Source: Bradyrhizobium quebecense (GTDB lineage Bacteria; Pseudomonadota; Alphaproteobacteria; Rhizobiales; Xanthobacteraceae). From it: DNA of 64,000 bases. The notes beneath the pieces are model-generated. The model saw only the letters and a program-made list of their open reading frames with translations. It was not told where the DNA came from and did no database searches. Positions 45,075-53,017 of this stretch are shown here, piece by piece. The translations under genes were made by a program, and so were the position numbers. The stretch's first letter is position 1, and every line of letters begins with the position of its first letter. The stretch covers positions 558,001-622,000 of the forward strand of contig NZ_CP088022.1 in assembly GCF_013373795.3 (NCBI RefSeq), read 5' to 3'.

Positions 45075-46505
45075 GTGACGAATGCACCGATCTGGCAATG
45101 GTCCGCCGTCGAGACGGCCGCGGCGATCAGGAACAACGAAGTGACCTCGGAGCAGGTGGTTCGCGCCCATCTCGACCGCATGCACGCGGCCAATCCGGCG
45201 CTCAACGCCGTCGTCATCGATCTCGGTGACGCTGCGCTGAAGGCCGCCAAGGCGGCCGACGAAGCGCTGACGGCAAGCAAAGGGAAGGGCGGCGCCGTCG
45301 GATCGCTGCACGGCGTGCCGGTCACGATCAAGATCAACATCGACGTCGAGGGCCAGGCCAATTCGAACGGCGTGGTCGCCTTCAAGGACAATATCGCGCC
45401 GGGCGATTCGCCGGTGACGGCCAATCTCAAGAAGGCCGGCGCAATCATCATCGGCCTGACCAACACGCCGGAATTCTCGCTCCGCGGCTTCACCGACAAT
45501 CCGCTGCACGGCCTGACGCGCAATCCCTGGAATGCCGACGTGACCTGCGGCGGATCTTCGGGCGGCGCCGGCGCGTCGATCGCGGCCGGCATCGGCACCA
45601 TCGCGCATGGCAACGACATCGGCGGCTCGTTGCGCTGGCCGGCGCATTGCAACGGCATCGCCACCATCAAGCCGACCCAGGGCCGAATTCCGGCGTTCAA
45701 TCCCAGCGCCACCGCAGAACGGCCGCTGATGGCGCAGTTCATGTCGTCGCAAGGACCGCTGGCGCGCCACGTCGCCGACGTGCGCCTCGGCCTCGAGGTG
45801 ATGGCGCAGCGCGACCCACGCGATCCCTGGTACGTGCTGGCGCCGTCGACGGGGCCGAAGCCGGCCGCACCGGTCAAGGTCGCGCTCGCAAGGATCCCTG
45901 AAGACATGGCGACCGATCGCGGCGTGATCGCGCTTCAGCGCAAGGCGGCCGATCATCTGGCCGATGCGGGCTATGCGGTCAGCGAGGTCGAGGTGCCCGA
46001 TCTCAACAAGGTCTGGCAGCTCTGGTGCGATCTGATCATGACCGAGACCCGCGTCCTGCAGCAGGACCAGATGCTGGCGACGACGAGTGCCGACTTCCAG
46101 AAGACGTTCCGCGGCTTCATGGCGCTGGCCAACCCGCTCGACCAGGCCGGCTACATGAAGGCGATCGCCGAGCGGTCGCGCCACATCAGGAATTGGATGA
46201 TGTTCCTCGAGCAGTATCCGCTGGTGCTGATGCCGACCTCGGTGCGCCAGACGCCGGAGGTCAATGCCGATCTCGGCGGCGACCAGCGCGTCAAGGAGTT
46301 GTTCTGGAACGACCTGCGCTTCATTTCGTCGATGAACGTGCTGGGGCTGCCGGCGGCCGTGGTGCCGGTCGGCCTGCATGAGGGATTGCCGGTCGGCGTC
46401 CAGATCGTCGGCTCGCGCTATCGCGAGGACATGTGTCTCGATGCGGCCGAGGCGATCGAGCGCAAGGTCGGCATCCTAGTCAGGCAATTGTGGGAGCGGC
46501 GCTGA
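45075..46505 (+). CDS. Amidase signature family protein, copy 2
   Basis: A 476-residue paralogue of the preceding gene with K86, S161 and S185 as triad. Local similarity to copy 1 is high in the core (LHGVPVTIK, GRIPAFNPSAT) but loops differ, so it is an old rather than a recent duplication. The start is GTG at 45075, with a GGAGAA ribosome site. A long hairpin follows its stop. Two amidases side by side suggest related substrates or different parts of one pathway. Confidence 0.9.
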   Translation: MTNAPIWQWSAVETAAAIRNNEVTSEQVVRAHLDRMHAANPALNAVVIDLGDAALKAAKAADEALTASKGKGGAVGSLHGVPVTIKINIDVEGQANSNGVVAFKDNIAPGDSPVTANLKKAGAIIIGLTNTPEFSLRGFTDNPLHGLTRNPWNADVTCGGSSGGAGASIAAGIGTIAHGNDIGGSLRWPAHCNGIATIKPTQGRIPAFNPSATAERPLMAQFMSSQGPLARHVADVRLGLEVMAQRDPRDPWYVLAPSTGPKPAAPVKVALARIPEDMATDRGVIALQRKAADHLADAGYAVSEVEVPDLNKVWQLWCDLIMTETRVLQQDQMLATTSADFQKTFRGFMALANPLDQAGYMKAIAERSRHIRNWMMFLEQYPLVLMPTSVRQTPEVNADLGGDQRVKELFWNDLRFISSMNVLGLPAAVVPVGLHEGLPVGVQIVGSRYREDMCLDAAEAIERKVGILVRQLWERR

Positions 46506-46537
46506 GGCGATTTCGAAACCATCCGGCACTGTAAAGG

Positions 46538-46565
46538 ACGCCGCGGCGAGATCTCGTCGCGGCGT
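46538..46565. terminator. Near-perfect 28-bp palindrome after the amidase genes
   Basis: The palindrome is centred on AGATCT, with arms beginning ACGCCGCG and ending CGCGGCGT. The only mismatch would be a G-U pair in RNA. It lies 32 bases after the amidase stop. No T tract follows, so it is a terminator candidate or a protein-binding palindrome. Confidence 0.55.
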
Positions 46566-46724
46566 TCGCATGATCGGCGACGCGCGCGTGTCGGCGCCCC
46601 GGCCATGTTCCTCCTCCCGGAATTCTCGCGCGGAATCGCAGGGCGCCATGCCGGCCACGGGGTTGTCGGCGATCCCTGATTGCTTCAGGAGATCATTCGA
46701 ACCATCCGAACCTTTGGGAACGAA

Positions 46725-47945
46725 ATGTCCATCACGAAACGCTCGCCTGTCCTGGTCGTAATCGCCGCCGCGTGTCTCTCCCTTGCGGCCGGCGCTGCTC
46801 GCGCGGAGGATGGCGTCCTGCGTGTCGGCATCATCACCGACATGAGCGGGCAATACTCCGACGGCAACGGCCCGGGATCGGTGATCGCGGCGCAAATGGC
46901 CGCGGAGGAGATCGGCGGCACGGTCGCCGGACGCAAGATCGAGATCATCTCCGCCGATCACCAGAACAAGCCTGACGTGGCGACCGGCATCGTGCGCAAC
47001 TGGATCGACAACAAGGGTGTCGACGTGATCGCCGAAGGGGTCAACTCCGCGGTGGCGCTCGCGATCCAGACGGTGACCCGCGAACGCAAGAAGCTTTTTC
47101 TGATCTCGGGCTCCGGTTCATCCGACCTCACCGGCAAGCAATGCTCGCCGACCAGCGTGCAGTGGACCTACGACACCTATGCCTCCTCGAACGCGACGGC
47201 GAAGGCCGTGGTTGCGCGTGGCGGCACGCCCTGGTTCTTCCTCACCGCGGATTACGCGTTCGGCCAGGCGCTGGAGCGCGATGCCAGCAAGGCCGTGACA
47301 TCGGCCGGCGGCAAGGTGCTCGGCGCGGTTCGGCATCCGTTCGACACCGCCGATTTCTCGTCCTTCCTGCTGCAGGCCCAGTCCTCCGGCGCAAAAATCC
47401 TGGCGCTCGCCAATGCCGGCTCCGACTTCCGCAACGCGGTGTCGCAGGCCGACGAGTTCAACATCCGCGCGAGCATGCAGCTCGTCGCGCTGCAGGTGAC
47501 GCTTACCGACGTGCCGGCGCTTGGCCTCGCGCATGCGCACGATCTGCTGTTCACCGATTCCTTCTATTGGGATCGCACGCCCGAGACCCGCGTCTTCGCC
47601 CAGGAATTCTTCAAGCGCCATGGCGCGATGCCGACGGCCTACCAGGCCGGCGTCAACTCGGCGCTGCGGCACTACTTCAAGGCGGTCGCGGCGACCAACT
47701 CGGTGGATTCGGAGACCGTGATCGCGCAAATGCGCAAGACCCCGGTGAATGATTTCTTTGCCCAGAACGGCGTGGTACGCGAGGACGGCCGCATGGTGCA
47801 CGACATGTATCTGATGCGCATCAAGAAGCCGGAAGAGTCCAAGAGCAAGTGGGATCTCTACGAATATCTCGCGACGGTGCCGGGCGACCAGGCCTTCCGT
47901 CCGCTCGATGAAGGCGGCTGCCCCTACGTCGCCAAGGCGCATTAG
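46725..47945 (+). CDS. Orphan Liv-type ABC substrate-binding protein
   Basis: The 406-residue protein has a signal peptide (1-27, ending ARA) and a type I periplasmic-binding fold: LRVGIITDMSGQYSDGNGPG, then KLFLISGSGSSDLTGKQCSP, where HAAT proteins bind the ligand carboxylate. The ATG at 46725 gives the natural signal peptide. No Liv permease or ATPase lies nearby, and the Aap-type permeases upstream belong to another class. It may deliver its ligand to a distant Liv system or act in sensing. Confidence 0.87.
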   Translation: MSITKRSPVLVVIAAACLSLAAGAARAEDGVLRVGIITDMSGQYSDGNGPGSVIAAQMAAEEIGGTVAGRKIEIISADHQNKPDVATGIVRNWIDNKGVDVIAEGVNSAVALAIQTVTRERKKLFLISGSGSSDLTGKQCSPTSVQWTYDTYASSNATAKAVVARGGTPWFFLTADYAFGQALERDASKAVTSAGGKVLGAVRHPFDTADFSSFLLQAQSSGAKILALANAGSDFRNAVSQADEFNIRASMQLVALQVTLTDVPALGLAHAHDLLFTDSFYWDRTPETRVFAQEFFKRHGAMPTAYQAGVNSALRHYFKAVAATNSVDSETVIAQMRKTPVNDFFAQNGVVREDGRMVHDMYLMRIKKPEESKSKWDLYEYLATVPGDQAFRPLDEGGCPYVAKAH

Positions 47946-47993
47946 GGAGCGAGACGCCGCAGAATGCTGTGAGGTGAGCACGCCTCTCAGGCT

Positions 47994-48157
47994 CCCTCTC
48001 CCCTTGCGGGAGAGGGTGGGGAGAGGGGTGGCCCCGGGCGAGCTGAACGATCAGGGCACCAACCGCGCAATCGCGTTCACTCATCGCTGTGACGAATTCG
48101 GAGAGAGCCCGTCGTGTGGCACCCCTCTCCCTAACCCTCCCCCGCAAGGGGGGAGGG
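47994..48157. repeat. Pair of GC-rich hairpin repeats in opposite orientation
   Basis: CCCTCTCCC/GGGAGAGGG (47994-48016) and CCCTCCCCC/GGGGGAGGG (48135-48157) are related hairpins lying in inverse orientation about 120 bases apart. The 330 bases from 47946 to 48275 hold no gene. The family also occurs at 36877. Confidence 0.75.
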
Positions 48158-48251
48158 AACCCGGCCGCCGGTGCGTCCCTCACGCGCGCCCACTGAGTTG
48201 CCCGACGGCGCAAGCCCCTTCGCTTTCGCTGCGCCCTCTTCAGCATTCGAT

Positions 48252-48274
48252 GTCGTCCCTGCGAAAGCAGGGAG
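48252..48274 (+). repeat. Left half of an intergenic palindrome split by the IS30 element
   Basis: This 23-bp segment (GTCGTCCCTGCG onward) is the exact reverse complement of 49412-49434 on the other side of the IS30 copy. The right part also contains the GGGACCCATTACC typical of the inner region of this repeat family. The element therefore appears to have inserted into a pre-existing palindromic repeat. Confidence 0.7.
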
Positions 48275-48275
48275 A

Positions 48276-49329
48276 TGGAGTCACGTTTGAAGTGCAACGA
48301 TTGATTTGAGTTTGGAGAATGCCTCGGCGGGGGTCTTGAAGTCGAGGCATTTGCGTGGGGTATCGTTGAGGCGCTGAGCGAGGCGCCTGAGGGCGGCTGC
48401 CGTGATGAACCTGAGGTCAGTTTTGCGTGGCAGAGAGCGTCGTAAGCGCCCGATGGAGTTTTCCACGCCGCCTTTTTGCCAGGGACTATGGGGATCGCAG
48501 AAGAAGGTTTGGACGCCGAGGGCGTTGTGAAGCCTGTGATGCTCGGCGAACTCGGTTCCGTTGTCGAAGCTGATGGTTTTACGGATCGCCTGTGGAAGCT
48601 TGCCGAGTTGACGGGCGATGGTCCGAGCGGTGAGGACAGCTTTCCCATCGCGTGGGTGCAGCACGATGCTGAAGCGGGTTTGTCGCTCGTGGAGAACCAG
48701 CAATCCTTGGCCATATCGCGCGAACAGCATGAAGTCGGCTTCCCAATGACCCGGCGTCCCGCGGCCTTCGACCTCGGAGGGTCGTTCATCGATCGAGCGC
48801 CGTTGTTTAATGAAGCTGGCAGGGCTGCCGCCTGGGCGTCGCCGGCGCCCTCGCCTGAGTTTATGGCGCGGCAGCAGGCGGTGCCAGTAATCCTTCTGGG
48901 CCGTACAATGATAGATGAAACGATAGATTGACTCGTGGCTGATCATGACGCGACCATGTTCTCGCGCCAGTCGACCAGCGATCTGCTCCGGCGAATGTCC
49001 CATCGCAAGGCTTTTGCCGACGCAGTCCCGCAGGGCCGGCTGGCGCGCCAGCTTGAAGCGGCCATCCTGCCGTCGCCGACGTTCGGCCAATTGTTGAGCC
49101 CGGACCGGTTCGTAACCGCCCTTCCAGACCTTGGTAGGCCGCGAGTTGCGCTTCAGCTCCCGACTTATCGTCGACGTCGCGCGGTCAAGCGCAGACGCAA
49201 TATCGTTTTGAGATTTACCGCCTACATGCAGGCGGTAAATCTCAACGCGCTCTTCAAGGCTGAGCTGGCCATAACATTGTCCCATCGCCACAACACCCTA
49301 GCAGGTGTTGCACTTGTGTCGTGAACCCA
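48276..49329 (-). mobile_element. IS30-family insertion sequence
   Basis: The element is about 1.05 kb and holds one transposase gene. Its ends are imperfect inverted repeats of about 23 bp sharing TCACG-N4-AAGTGCAAC: left at 48276-48298, right at 49307-49329. Exact ends and target duplication are uncertain by one to three bases. The transposase stop codon lies within the left end. Confidence 0.8.
48281..49291 (-). CDS. IS30-family transposase
   Basis: The 336-residue protein has the N-terminal helix-turn-helix of IS30 transposases (LSLEERVEIYRLHVGGKSQNDIA). Its catalytic DDE core has D in GHWEADFM, D in ISFDNGTEF and E in WQKGGVENSIGRLRR. It catalyses cut-and-paste or copy-out transposition of its own element. 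Length and motifs are intact, so the copy may be active. It is on the minus strand, against the flanking genes. Confidence 0.92.
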   Translation of the reverse strand: MAMGQCYGQLSLEERVEIYRLHVGGKSQNDIASALDRATSTISRELKRNSRPTKVWKGGYEPVRAQQLAERRRRQDGRFKLARQPALRDCVGKSLAMGHSPEQIAGRLAREHGRVMISHESIYRFIYHCTAQKDYWHRLLPRHKLRRGRRRRPGGSPASFIKQRRSIDERPSEVEGRGTPGHWEADFMLFARYGQGLLVLHERQTRFSIVLHPRDGKAVLTARTIARQLGKLPQAIRKTISFDNGTEFAEHHRLHNALGVQTFFCDPHSPWQKGGVENSIGRLRRSLPRKTDLRFITAAALRRLAQRLNDTPRKCLDFKTPAEAFSKLKSIVALQT

Positions 49330-49502
49330 AGGGACCCATTACCACGAATGGTTATTGTTGCGCGCCGCTGGAACGACGAGTCCCCTTAACAACATCCGCC
49401 GCGGAGTATGGCTCCCTGCTTTCGCAGGGACGACGGCTGTGATGAAATCAAGCGGAATGTAATCGTGGCGGCCGTAGCACGGCGCTCATATCGAGAGGCA
49501 AC

Positions 49503-50255
49503 ATGACCAACACCATCGAGGCTCCCGACGGCGGCTACCGCTTCATGCCCGGCGTCAGTCAGTATTCCTGCGGCGTCGGTGCGCTGCCCGGCTATGCCAT
49601 CGAGCGGGTCAGGTTCTCCGAACCGGTACCCTTGAGCGCGGGTTTTGAACGGATAGCCGAGATCATCAGGGACGCGGGCCGCCCGTTGACGGCGTTCGCT
49701 GCCTGCGAACTGCGTTCGCCGGCGCCGTTCACCGAGGACGGGTTCAAGGCGTTCAACGAGATCTACATCAAGACGTTGATCGCCTGGGGCGTGATGCGCG
49801 ACGGCGTCAATCCGGTGGCCCGCAGCAACGTCTGTCCAAAGCTCGATCCGCCCGCCGAGCCGTCGTTCCACGCGTTCTGCTACACGGTGCCGGCGGCGAA
49901 GGATGCACCGACGAGCTTCGTCGTCGCCGGCAGCGGCGAGTCGGTCGAGGGCAAGGCCAATTATCGCGATCATACTGTCGCGCCCGGCGACACCAGCCCG
50001 GCCGGCATCCTGGCGAAGGCCAAATTCGTGCTTGGCGAGATGGAACGCCGGATGAGCGCGTTCGGCGGCTCCTGGCGCGACACCACGGCGGTGCAGCTCT
50101 ATACAGTGCACGATGCCTATCCGGTGCTCGAAAGCGAGCTCGGCCGCCGTGGCGTGCTTCGCAATGGCCTGACCTGGCATTTCGACCGGCCGCCGGTGGT
50201 TGGATTAGACTATGAAATGGACTGCCGGCGCGTGCAACTCGAACGCGTGGTGTGA
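49503..50255 (+). CDS. CnbZ/Rid-like protein of unknown substrate
   Basis: A 250-residue soluble protein starting DGGYRFMPGVSQYSCGVGALPG, with EIIRDAGRPLTAFAACELRSPAPF. It recalls proteins annotated as 2-amino-5-chloromuconate deaminase CnbZ and seems to be made of two Rid-like halves, but I am unsure of that relationship. If right, it would deaminate an enamine/imine. That would suit the downstream oxidase and RidA genes, 124 bases away. A GAGAGG ribosome site precedes the ATG. Confidence 0.6.
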   Translation: MTNTIEAPDGGYRFMPGVSQYSCGVGALPGYAIERVRFSEPVPLSAGFERIAEIIRDAGRPLTAFAACELRSPAPFTEDGFKAFNEIYIKTLIAWGVMRDGVNPVARSNVCPKLDPPAEPSFHAFCYTVPAAKDAPTSFVVAGSGESVEGKANYRDHTVAPGDTSPAGILAKAKFVLGEMERRMSAFGGSWRDTTAVQLYTVHDAYPVLESELGRRGVLRNGLTWHFDRPPVVGLDYEMDCRRVQLERVV

Positions 50256-50379
50256 TGTATCGGTCGCGTGACGCATCAAAAGCGCGTGTGGGCCCATGTG
50301 TAAGCGCGTGCGCTTTCTTGACACGGGTCGCGTCAACCGTTTCCCTTCGCCATCGAAATCAGCGGCTGGGTGAACGCGG

Positions 50380-51972
50380 GTGCAGAACGAATCTGTGATC
50401 AGGCGGCGGGACTTGCTGGCGCTGATCGGGACCATCGCCGGCAGTTCGGCGATGTATCAGGCGATGACGAGCCTCGGCTTCGCATCCGAGTCCGCCTACA
50501 AGGGGCCACTCAAGCTCGCGGGCGACGTGAAGGGCGCTTCGGTGCTGATTCTCGGCGCGGGGCTTGCCGGCATGACGGCGGCGCTGGAACTGCGCAAGGC
50601 CGGCTACAAGGTCCAGATCCTCGAATTCAACAGCCGCGCCGGCGGCCGCAACTGGTCGATCCGCGGCGGTGACAGCTTTACCGAGCTCGGCGGCTTCAAG
50701 CAGACCTGCCAGTTCGAGCAGGGGCTCTATCTCAATCCCGGCCCGTGGCGGATTCCCTATCATCACCGCGCGCTGCTCGATTACTGCCGCCGGCTCAACG
50801 TGACGCTGGAACCCTTCATCCAGCTTAACCACAATGCCTATCTGCACGCGACGCGTGCATTCGACGGCAAGCCGCAACGCTTTCGCAGCATCAAGGCGGA
50901 CTTCCAGGGCGGAGTGTCGGAGCTGCTCGCGAAAGTCAGCCAGCAGGGCCGGCTCGACGAATTCGTCAGCAAGGAAGACCAGGAGATCCTGCTGCAGGCG
51001 CTGCGCGAGTGGGGCGCACTGGACCGCGACTACAAGTACAATGCCAATCTCCGCTCGGCCGACGTGCGCGGTTATGCACGCGATCCCGGCGGCGGCCTGA
51101 TGGGCGATCCGCTGCCCAGCGACCCGATCTCGCTGCAGGAACTGCTGCGGTCGCGGATGTGGCGCTATGTGCAGAGCTTCGCCCACTACGATTTCCAGAC
51201 CACCATGTTCCAGCCGGTCGGCGGCATGGACATGATCGGCAAGGCGTTCGCGCACGAAGTCGGCGATCTCATCCGCTATAATGCCAAAGTCACGCAGATC
51301 CAGCAGAACGGCTCCGGCGTCACCGTGAGCTATGTCGACACCGCCAGCCCATCCGCGGTGCAGCAGGCGACCGCCGACTGGTGCATCTGCACCATCCCGC
51401 TGCCGATCCTGAGCCAGCTGCCCATCGACGTCGGCGGGCCGATGAAGAATGCGATCGATTCCTTGCCCTACGCCGCCTCGGTGAAGGTCGGGCTGCAGTT
51501 CAAGCGGCGGTTCTGGGAGGAGGATGAGGCGATCTACGGCGGCATCAGCTACACCGACCTGCCGATCCGGAACATCGGCTATCCGAACTATGGTTTCAAC
51601 CGCGGCGGCCGCGGCGTCCTGCTCGGCGCCTATTTGTATGAGGGCGCCAATTCCTTCGAGTTCACGGCGATGACGCCGGCCGAGCGGGTCGCCAGCGCGG
51701 TCGAGTTCGGCGCCAAGATCCATCCGCAGTACAAAAGCGAGTTCGAGAACGGCGTCGCGGTGGCGTGGCATCGGGTGCCGTTCACGCTCGGCTGCGCCGG
51801 TGAATGGACGGAGGCCGGGCGGGCGCAGCATTACCGCAATCTCTGCCAGATCGACGGCCGCATCGCGCTGGCGGGCGAGCACGCTTCGCAACTGCCGGCC
51901 TGGCAGGAGGGCGCAATCCTGTCCGCGCTCGATGCGATTACCCGATTGCACGAACGCGTGGTGAAGACATGA
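50380..51972 (+). CDS. Tat-exported flavin monoamine/L-amino-acid oxidase family protein
   Basis: The 530-residue protein begins with a twin-arginine signal (RRRDLLALIGTIAGSSA, residues 8-24), so it should fold around FAD in the cytoplasm and be exported. The FAD fold is clear: GAGLAGMTAAL (59-69), then GGRNWSIRGG and the C-terminal RIALAGEHASQLPAWQEGAI, as in monoamine oxidases, L-amino-acid oxidases and tryptophan monooxygenase. The start is GTG at 50380. Its last codons overlap the cytochrome c gene by four bases. That coupling suggests it hands electrons to the cytochrome rather than to O2, producing an imine. Confidence 0.85.
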   Translation: MQNESVIRRRDLLALIGTIAGSSAMYQAMTSLGFASESAYKGPLKLAGDVKGASVLILGAGLAGMTAALELRKAGYKVQILEFNSRAGGRNWSIRGGDSFTELGGFKQTCQFEQGLYLNPGPWRIPYHHRALLDYCRRLNVTLEPFIQLNHNAYLHATRAFDGKPQRFRSIKADFQGGVSELLAKVSQQGRLDEFVSKEDQEILLQALREWGALDRDYKYNANLRSADVRGYARDPGGGLMGDPLPSDPISLQELLRSRMWRYVQSFAHYDFQTTMFQPVGGMDMIGKAFAHEVGDLIRYNAKVTQIQQNGSGVTVSYVDTASPSAVQQATADWCICTIPLPILSQLPIDVGGPMKNAIDSLPYAASVKVGLQFKRRFWEEDEAIYGGISYTDLPIRNIGYPNYGFNRGGRGVLLGAYLYEGANSFEFTAMTPAERVASAVEFGAKIHPQYKSEFENGVAVAWHRVPFTLGCAGEWTEAGRAQHYRNLCQIDGRIALAGEHASQLPAWQEGAILSALDAITRLHERVVKT

Positions 51973-52379
51973 TGGTGCGGACAGGAACATCGGTTATCGC
52001 GGCGCTGGCACTAGCGTCGGCGACCGCAGCCTTTGGGCAGGACAGCGGGGTGACCAAGCGCACCTTCTCTTCAGGCTACCGTTTCGTGGAGATGACCGGC
52101 GAGGAGCTGTTCGGCAATGTCTGCCAGGGCTGTCACATGCCGGATGCGACGGGCGCGAGCGGCGCCGGCACCTATCCCTCGCTCGCCGGCAACAAGAATC
52201 TCGAGACCGGCAGCTATCCGATCTACCTCGTCGTCAACGGCCGCCGCGGCATGCCGGCGTTCGGCGACATGATGACCGATGGTCAAGTCGCCGCTGTTGT
52301 GAACTATCTGCGAACGCATTTCGGCAACACCTATCAGGACGCGGTGACGACCAAGGACGTCCAGGACGCCCGCCGCTAA
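51969..52379 (+). CDS. Small periplasmic c-type cytochrome
   Basis: A 136-residue protein with signal peptide 1-23 (ending FGQ), one haem motif C52-Q-G-C55-H56 and a likely distal ligand M95 in GMPAFGDMM. This is a class I cytochrome c. The ATG at 51969 overlaps the stop of the flavin oxidase (ATGA), and ridA follows 19 bases later. It is the natural electron acceptor for the exported flavoenzyme, passing electrons to the respiratory chain. That role is inferred from gene order. Confidence 0.88.
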   Translation: MMVRTGTSVIAALALASATAAFGQDSGVTKRTFSSGYRFVEMTGEELFGNVCQGCHMPDATGASGAGTYPSLAGNKNLETGSYPIYLVVNGRRGMPAFGDMMTDGQVAAVVNYLRTHFGNTYQDAVTTKDVQDARR

Positions 52380-52398
52380 CCACTTTGGAGAGAGTTCG

Positions 52399-52887
52399 AT
52401 GAAATTCATCGGTATTGCACTGGGCGCCGCGCTGTCGGCGATGGCGACCGCTGCCTCGGCTGATGTGGTCAGGCATCCGATTCCCAACTCGACATTCCCG
52501 ATCGCGCAGGCCGTGACCGTCACCGGCAACACCACGACGGTCTATGTCAGCGGCCAGGTGCCGCCGGTCGCCAACAAGGATGCCGATCCGTCGAGCCCGC
52601 AGGCCTATGGCGACACCAAGACCCAGACCGTCGGCGTGCTCAACCGCATCAAGGCCATTCTGGAAGGTCAGGGGCTCGGCATGGGCGATGTCGTCAAGAT
52701 GCAGGTGTTCCTGGTCCACAACACGGCTGCGCCGATGGACTTCAAGGCTTTCATGGAGGGCTACACCCAGTTCTTCGGCGGTAGCCAGCCGAACCTGCCG
52801 GCGCGCTCGGTGGTCGGCGTCGCCGCGCTCGCCAATCCCGGCTTCCTGGTCGAGATCGAGGTGATTGCGGCCAAGGACGCCAAATAA
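52399..52887 (+). CDS. Exported RidA/YjgF/UK114 family protein
   Basis: The 162-residue protein has a signal peptide (1-21, ending ASA) followed by a Rid domain. The key arginine is R136 in ARSVVGVAAL and the acidic residue E152 or E154 lies in VEIEVIA, as in enamine/imine deaminases. Most RidA proteins are cytoplasmic, so the signal peptide is notable. Located directly behind an exported amine oxidase and its cytochrome, it would hydrolyse the released imine to ketone and ammonium in the periplasm. Confidence 0.85.
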   Translation: MKFIGIALGAALSAMATAASADVVRHPIPNSTFPIAQAVTVTGNTTTVYVSGQVPPVANKDADPSSPQAYGDTKTQTVGVLNRIKAILEGQGLGMGDVVKMQVFLVHNTAAPMDFKAFMEGYTQFFGGSQPNLPARSVVGVAALANPGFLVEIEVIAAKDAK

Positions 52888-53017
52888 GGACGCCAAATGG
52901 CGTGCGCGAAAGCGCGGAGCATGCGCGCGGAAATTGAAGGGCTCGCCGTCTTGCCAAAGCGCGTGCCGCCTGTCTGAATTCATCTCCAATCAGGTGGTGG
53001 AATTCTGGGAGAGCACG

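Noticed and set aside
43548-46379. Long open frame on the minus strand opposite the two amidase genes
   Set aside because: It mirrors codon structure of the amidases, is Arg/His-rich without any family motif, and arises from high GC. The plus-strand amidases have complete catalytic triads.
47994-48157. CRISPR-like array
   Set aside because: Only two hairpin units in opposite orientation, without regular spacers or cas genes; they are dispersed palindromic repeats.
48276-49329. Composite transposon carrying neighbouring genes
   Set aside because: Only one IS copy was found; the cyclase-side IS5 fragment is of another family and decayed.
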